This document shows, in pieces, positions 60,323-64,000 of a DNA stretch of 64,000 bases. The notes below the pieces were generated by a model. It made no database searches, was not told the origin of the DNA, and saw nothing but the letters and a program-made list of their open reading frames with translations. Position 1 is the stretch's first letter; each line of letters starts with the position of its first letter. A program made the position numbers and the translations under genes. The DNA comes from an uncultured Oscillospiraceae bacterium (GTDB lineage: Bacteria > Bacillota > Clostridia > Oscillospirales > Acutalibacteraceae): assembly GCA_902492045.1 (NCBI GenBank), contig CABUKB010000005.1, forward strand, positions 49,303-113,302, given 5' to 3'.

Positions 60323-60368
60323 GTCAATTATTTGACTATAGGATATCATAATCTATTGGCAATGTCAA
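60323..60368 (-). promoter_or_regulatory. Promoter and MarR-type operator
   Basis: Minus strand TTGACA (60368-60363), 17-base spacer, TATCCT (60345-60340). GTCAATTATTTGAC (60323-60336) is a palindrome (GTCAA-N4-TTGAC) at the expected start site. This is compatible with autorepression by the MarR protein. Confidence 0.72.
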
Positions 60369-60469
60369 TAGATATTCTCAAAATACGAAGGATTTTAGAA
60401 GATGACGGATCCCTGTATTCTTGCTACCGGATGGAGACAAAGATGTCGGGGATGATCCTGGCAATGGGC

Positions 60470-60498
60470 TTGACATTTTTGCTTTAGCTTGTTACTAT
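60470..60498 (+). promoter_or_regulatory. Sigma-A promoter of the amino-acid ABC operon
   Basis: TTGACA (60470-60475), 17-base spacer, TACTAT (60493-60498), followed by the palindrome ATGTTAACAT at 60498-60507. The ATG of the binding protein is at 60542. Confidence 0.75.
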
Positions 60499-60541
60499 GT
60501 TAACATAAAATACTGGAGATGGAGAGGATGGATCAAATCCT

Positions 60542-61390
60542 ATGAAGCGAGTTTTTGTCACAGTTGCGGCGGCGCTTATGTCCCTGTCCCTGCTGGCCGG
60601 ATGTTCATCCAAAAAGGCGGAATATATCGTGCTGGACGAGGCGTTGTCCGACGAGGTCTATGCCATTGGGTTCCGTAAGAACGATCAGGCATTGCGGGAC
60701 GCGGTGCAGCAGGCTCTGGTAGAACTGAAAAAAGACGGCACGGCGGCGGAAATCTCCAACACGTGGTTTGGGGAGGACATCACCATCATTCCCGACAGCT
60801 TCACCCCTGCCGAATCCACCGACGATTCTCTGAACAAGGTGAAGGAGAAAGGGGAATTTGTACTCGGGCTGGACGATTCGTTCCCTCCCATGGGCTATGA
60901 CAAGGATGGGGAGATCGTAGGGTTCGATATTGATCTGGCAAAGGCGGTTTGTGAAAAACTGGGCGTCGAACTGAAGCTTCAGCCCATCAATTGGGATCAG
61001 AATGTCAGCGAACTCAACAGCGGCAACATCGACTGCATCTGGAACGGCATGTCGGTGGACGAGGATCGGGAAGAGGCCATGAATCTGAGCGAGCCTTATA
61101 TGGAAAACCGCCAGGTGGTGGTCACGCTCAAGGAAAACAACATCAATTCCCTGGAGGATCTGAAGGACAAATCAGTGATCCTCCAGGCAGGTTCCACAGC
61201 GGTCAAGGCGCTGGACGGCCGGGCGGATGTCAAGGCCACTTTGAAGGACGGCAAAGCCAGCGAGGTCGACAACAATGTGGTGGCAATGTATGAATTGTCC
61301 AAAGGCACCGGTGACGCTGTGGTCATGGATGAGATCGTCGCCCGCTATTACATAGCGCACATGACCGAGCTGGAGGGCGCCGCGGCGTAA
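60542..61390 (+). CDS. Amino-acid ABC substrate-binding lipoprotein, apparently circularly permuted
   Basis: A 282-residue family-3 binding protein with lipobox LLAGC (Cys21). Segments are in an abnormal order. Residues 26-82 (EYIVLDEALSDEVYAIGFRK to EISNTWFGEDITI) are the part that closes normal members. A linker (83-97) follows, then the usual beginning KVKEKGEFVLGLDDSFPPMG and the middle GFDIDLAKAVCEKLGV, NSGNIDCIWNGMSVD and VILQAGSTAVKAL. The chain ends at DAVVMDEIVARYYIAHMTEL, exactly where EYIVLDEALS would normally continue. All parts are present once, so it looks permuted rather than truncated. It precedes permease and ATPase genes for polar amino acids. Confidence 0.88.
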   Translation: MKRVFVTVAAALMSLSLLAGCSSKKAEYIVLDEALSDEVYAIGFRKNDQALRDAVQQALVELKKDGTAAEISNTWFGEDITIIPDSFTPAESTDDSLNKVKEKGEFVLGLDDSFPPMGYDKDGEIVGFDIDLAKAVCEKLGVELKLQPINWDQNVSELNSGNIDCIWNGMSVDEDREEAMNLSEPYMENRQVVVTLKENNINSLEDLKDKSVILQAGSTAVKALDGRADVKATLKDGKASEVDNNVVAMYELSKGTGDAVVMDEIVARYYIAHMTELEGAAA

Positions 61391-61416
61391 TCCCGGGCAG
61401 ATTCTCAGTTGCTTTC

Positions 61417-61447
61417 ATAAGGGCCGGGTTTCAGCCGGCCCTTATTT
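61417..61447 (+). terminator. Hairpin between binding protein and permease
   Basis: ATAAGGGCCGG (61417-61427) pairs with CCGGCCCTTAT (61435-61445), then TT. It may partly terminate, giving more binding protein than permease, or stabilise the mRNA end. Confidence 0.6.
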
Positions 61448-61517
61448 CTGCATGGACGGCTCCTCCAATGGAAGGGAAATCTCCTGAAAAGGCCCAATAG
61501 AAAGGATGGTCTCAGGC

Positions 61518-62162
61518 ATGGTCAATATGACATGGAATGAAATCCTGTCCATGATTGTACGAATGCTGGGCGCATCGGTCACCACTTTGCAGTTGTTCTT
61601 TTTCACCCTGCTTTTCGCCCTGCCCCTGGGCATGCTGCTGGCGGTGGGGCGCATGTCCCGGATCAGGCCGCTGAGTTGGGCGATTCGGGCCTACCTGCTG
61701 GTCATGAGGGGAACGCCTTTGATGCTGCAACTGATTTTTTTCTGGTTCTTTTTGCCTTTCCAGTCCCGGCTGGTGGCGGCCATTATCACCTTTTCTCTCA
61801 ATTACGCCGCTTATTTCGCCGAAATCTATCGGGGCGGCATCGAGGGTGTGCCGGTGGGACAACGGGAAGCCGCCAATGTTCTGGGATTTTCCAAATCCCA
61901 GACATTTTTCCGTATCGTGCTGCCCCAGGTGGTCAAAAAGATCCTGCCCCCCATGGGCAACGAATTTATGACCCTGGTTAAGGACACATCCCTGGCCCAG
62001 GTGATCGCGGTGGTGGAAATAACCGCCCTGGCCAATAAGCTCCAGGCGTCCTACGTGTCCCTGCTGCCCATCGTCACGGCCGGCGTTTTCTATCTTCTTA
62101 TGAACGCCGTGGTATCCAAATGCTTTTCAGTGGCTGAAAAAAAGCTCGGTTATTATCGGTAA
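61518..62162 (+). CDS. Amino-acid ABC transporter permease (HisM/GlnP type)
   Basis: A 214-residue membrane protein with about five helices, the family segment MRGTPLMLQLIFFWFFLPF, and the EAA loop GQREAANVLGFSKSQTFFRIVLPQ. VKDTSLAQVIAVVEI is also characteristic of the polar amino-acid group. Start is uncertain among 61506, 61518 and 61527; AAAGGA fits 61518 loosely. The ATPase gene follows by 15 bases. Confidence 0.93.
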   Translation: MVNMTWNEILSMIVRMLGASVTTLQLFFFTLLFALPLGMLLAVGRMSRIRPLSWAIRAYLLVMRGTPLMLQLIFFWFFLPFQSRLVAAIITFSLNYAAYFAEIYRGGIEGVPVGQREAANVLGFSKSQTFFRIVLPQVVKKILPPMGNEFMTLVKDTSLAQVIAVVEITALANKLQASYVSLLPIVTAGVFYLLMNAVVSKCFSVAEKKLGYYR

Positions 62163-62177
62163 AGGAGGAGAAAACCG

Positions 62178-62942
62178 GTGCCTGTTTTGTCGGTCCAGAA
62201 CATTTCCAAATCGTTTGGGAAAACCCCTGTACTTCGGGATATCTCCTTTGTGGTGAATCAGGGGGAGGTGCTGTCCATCATCGGTCCCTCCGGTTCGGGC
62301 AAGTCCACCTTACTGCGCTGCTGTACCCTGCTGGAAAGGGTGAATAACGGGGACATTATGTATGGGGATCTGACCATGGTCCGTTCCGGGGAGAATGGGA
62401 AGGGCCTGTACAGTTCCCCGGCCGTCTTGCAGCAGATCCGCCGCCGGTTCGGTCTGGTTTTTCAGAATTTCAATCTCTTTCCCCATTTTTCCGTCATGCG
62501 GAACATGACCGAGGCGCCCGTCCGGGTGGGGGGCAAATCCAGGGGCGAAGCCATGGAAGAGGCCCGGCGGCTTCTGCACGATGTCGGGCTTCAGGACAAG
62601 GAGGACGCGTATCCCTGTGAATTGTCCGGCGGGCAGCAGCAACGGGTGGCCATAGCGCGGGCTTTGATGCTTCATCCGGATATTCTTTTTTTTGACGAGC
62701 CTACTTCTGCCCTGGATCCGGAACTGACGGGCGAAATTCTCCGGGTCATCCGTCAACTGGCAGAGGCCCATATGACCATGGTGGTAGTGACCCACGAAAT
62801 GGCCTTTGCCCGGGATGTCTCCGACCGGGTAATCTTTATGGACGGCGGGGTTATCGTGGAACAGGGCGATCCCCATAAAGTTATCGAAGAACCCGAAAAC
62901 GAAAGGACGCGGGCCTTTTTGGCCCGCTTCCATCAGGACTGA
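62178..62942 (+). CDS. Amino-acid ABC transporter ATP-binding protein (GlnQ/HisP type)
   Basis: A 254-residue ATPase beginning at GTG 62178, with AAAGGAGG upstream. Walker [16 protein letters not shown]-loop [13 protein letters not shown], signature [15 protein letters not shown], Walker [16 protein letters not shown] and switch His [11 protein letters not shown] are complete. It powers the importer whose binding protein is permuted; nothing in the ATPase or permease looks unusual. Confidence 0.95.
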   Translation: MPVLSVQNISKSFGKTPVLRDISFVVNQGEVLSIIGPSGSGKSTLLRCCTLLERVNNGDIMYGDLTMVRSGENGKGLYSSPAVLQQIRRRFGLVFQNFNLFPHFSVMRNMTEAPVRVGGKSRGEAMEEARRLLHDVGLQDKEDAYPCELSGGQQQRVAIARALMLHPDILFFDEPTSALDPELTGEILRVIRQLAEAHMTMVVVTHEMAFARDVSDRVIFMDGGVIVEQGDPHKVIEEPENERTRAFLARFHQD

Positions 62943-63158
62943 TCCATGCCGGATGGGCCGCCGCTCATCCGGTCTTTTTATACGTGGAAGGCAGAGTGCG
63001 GGGCTGTAATCCCATTTTGCTTCGATAAGGAGGCTTCCCTGGAGATATGCCAGCCGGTTACAAAGGCGTTTCTTAGGTTTTTAACCGATTGGCCAGCCCA
63101 GCATATACTGGGAATGTACAAGCTCCTTAAGATATCTTCAGGAAGGGAAGAATCCTTT

Positions 63159-63317
63159 ATGCCAAATGATTCATCAATATTTCGCAACCCCTGCTGTTCC
63201 TGCTGCGGTTGTTGCCGGGGCCCGACAGGTCCTACGGGTCCCACTGCCCCGTCAATATATGCACAACAAAGAAAATGCCGTAACCATGCAGCTTTCAGCT
63301 ATCTTAAAGACAATTAA
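63159..63317 (+). CDS. Short collagen-like, Cys-rich protein (probably truncated)
   Basis: A 52-residue frame: NPCCSCCGCCRGPTGPTGPT then APSIYAQQRKCRNHAAF. The Cys-rich start followed by G-P-T triplets is how clostridial collagen-like surface or exosporium proteins begin, but those go on for many triplets. Here only three remain before the frame turns into unrelated sequence and stops. GGAAGGGAAG lies upstream of the ATG. It sits at the junction with a probable mobile element, which may have cut the gene. Confidence 0.5.
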   Translation: MPNDSSIFRNPCCSCCGCCRGPTGPTGPTAPSIYAQQRKCRNHAAFSYLKDN

Positions 63318-63338
63318 ACAGCCCCTATGATTACACCT

Positions 63339-63382
63339 AAAACGCCGTAGCAAGGTTGGACAAGCCTTGATATGGCGTTTTT
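63339..63382 (+). terminator. Two-tier hairpin with T tract
   Basis: AAAACGCC (63339-63346) pairs with GGCGTTTT (63374-63381), with an inner CAAGG/CCTTG stem and five T. It separates the collagen-like remnant from the mobile-element genes. Confidence 0.6.
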
Positions 63383-63459
63383 AAGTAAGGACAGCCCTTG
63401 CCGCAGCTTAAAAAGTTGTGGCGTTTTTTCATGCCCGCAGGAAAGGAGGCACAGCCGGA

Positions 63460-63678
63460 ATGTATTTCACAGAGGACGAACAGTGGGCGTTTGAACTGCT
63501 CATGCAGCAGAAGCCGGGATTTGACCGCTATCAATCCGGTTGTGCCGGAGATGATGAAGATTGCGGCACTTGCCGTTTCTACCGCCCCGGGTGGAAATAT
63601 GAGTTTTGCGTTTTCAAAGAGTGTCCCTATTGCCCCGGCAAAAGGACGCGGAAAACGCACGCCAGCATGGACAAATAG
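63460..63678 (+). CDS. Small Cys-rich protein at mobile-element edge
   Basis: A 72-residue protein MYFTEDEQWAFELLMQQKPGF..., with six Cys in GCAGDDEDCGTCRFYRPG and EFCVFKECPYCPGK, spaced like a small zinc-binding domain. AAAGGAGG lies 10 bases upstream of the ATG. I recall similar unnamed genes beside replication or transfer genes of clostridial integrative elements, which fits the next gene. Confidence 0.6.
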   Translation: MYFTEDEQWAFELLMQQKPGFDRYQSGCAGDDEDCGTCRFYRPGWKYEFCVFKECPYCPGKRTRKTHASMDK

Positions 63679-63806
63679 ACGGGCAAAAGCCCTTGTGCCA
63701 TGCGGCTTTGCAGACGCGAAAACGGCAAAGGGCATATTGCAATACCAAAACAGCCGAAAACGGCTTTCTAATTGTCCACGCATACCAAGAGAGGAAGTGA
63801 GGAAAT

Positions 63807-64000
63807 ATGGCAGTTTTCAGAGTGGAGCGAAATACGGGATATACCGTTATGAGCAACCACCACTTGCGAAACAAGGAATTGTCCTTAAAGGCAAAGGGCT
63901 TGTTGTCGCAAATGCTTTCGCTGCCCGAAGATTGGGATTATACCCTTGCGGGCTTATCCCATATCAACCGGGAGAAGATCGACGCAATCCGCGAAGCGGT
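63807..64000 (+). CDS. Mobile-element replication/HTH protein, N-terminal part (runs off window)
   Basis: Open from ATG 63807 to the window end (64 residues): MAVFRVERNTGYTVMSNHHL, then LSLKAKGLLSQMLSLPEDWD and GLSHINREKIDAIREA. The pattern Y-T-V-M-S-N-x-H-L-R-x-x-x-L-S-L-K-A-K-G-L-L-S is the start of the HTH/DnaD-like replication-initiator proteins that I know from conjugative transposons and plasmids of gut Firmicutes. AGGAAGTGAGGAAAT gives ribosome-binding sites. A mobile element therefore probably begins near 63330 and continues to the right. Confidence 0.78.
   Translation, partial: MAVFRVERNTGYTVMSNHHLRNKELSLKAKGLLSQMLSLPEDWDYTLAGLSHINREKIDAIREA

Noticed and set aside
60369..60541. Riboswitch (such as SAM or lysine) ahead of the amino-acid importer
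   Set aside because: The leader after the promoter is only about 40 bases, too short for a known riboswitch, and shows no terminator.
63215..63245. GPT triplet repeats as a CRISPR or tandem array
   Set aside because: Only three triplets, coding in frame as collagen-like G-P-T; no spacer structure. No CRISPR array was seen anywhere in the window.

Overview
The window looks like chromosome of a GC-rich, anaerobic, endospore-forming member of the Clostridia, most likely a gut-type Oscillospirales/Ruminococcaceae relative. The sequence basis is a complete spoIIAA-spoIIAB-sigF operon and spoIIR, cdaA-cdaR, a fermentative AdhE with a Rex-type operator, a cysteine T-box ahead of cysE-cysS, a dockerin-bearing esterase, and strong Shine-Dalgarno sequences throughout. 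No rRNA or CRISPR array was seen. One tRNA (initiator Met) is present.

Layout. 1-6062 (+): end of an Lrp/AsnC regulator, aminotransferase, ispE, spoIIR, folC, spoIIA operon. 6277-9940 (-): DUF3343, class V aminotransferase, cdaA, cdaR. 10249-11135: small AT-rich regulator, Cys-rich and phage-like genes. 11385-17414: glycosyltransferases, then a dockerin-CE2-like esterase with a membrane-anchored, possibly cohesin-like partner. 17599-26084: adhE, APH-fold protein, small gene, HAD phosphatase, and a Crp-led ABC importer operon. 26368-30377: surface protein, tRNA-fMet, then an AT-rich accessory patch with a GNAT gene, a decayed tRNA-like sequence and a frameshifted gene. 30583-38700: GH25-fold protein that has lost its catalytic Glu, recA-recX-rimO, pgsA, T-box/cysE-cysS. 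38735-44421: copper export, a thioredoxin reductase-like protein lacking NADPH motifs with a thioredoxin, a lipoprotein and a MerR regulator. 44493-56450: glycerol-3-phosphate oxidation genes behind a leader terminator, a Zn/Cd efflux operon, radC-pyrE, rluA, csp, lipase, membrane-anchored protein. 56542-60368 (-): a compact operon of MarR, DUF1848, nitroreductase, SPL-like radical SAM and MutM. 60470-62942: an amino-acid ABC importer. 63159-64000: a truncated collagen-like gene and the edge of what looks like an integrative or conjugative element.

The most unusual object is the substrate-binding protein at 60542-61390. The segment that normally closes this family (last part of lobe 1, ending in the ISxxWFGED motif) sits at the N-terminus, right after the lipoprotein signal. 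The protein stops where that segment should have followed. This reads as a natural circular permutation that would leave a single hinge crossover between the lobes. Other good leads are the putative ferredoxin-type thioredoxin system, the GH25 pseudoenzyme, the radical-SAM/MutM operon, and several clear operators (Rex, LexA-like, SmtB/CadC-type, MarR-type).

All family assignments come from reading motifs. No database search or folding program was run, and promoter and terminator calls are by eye.
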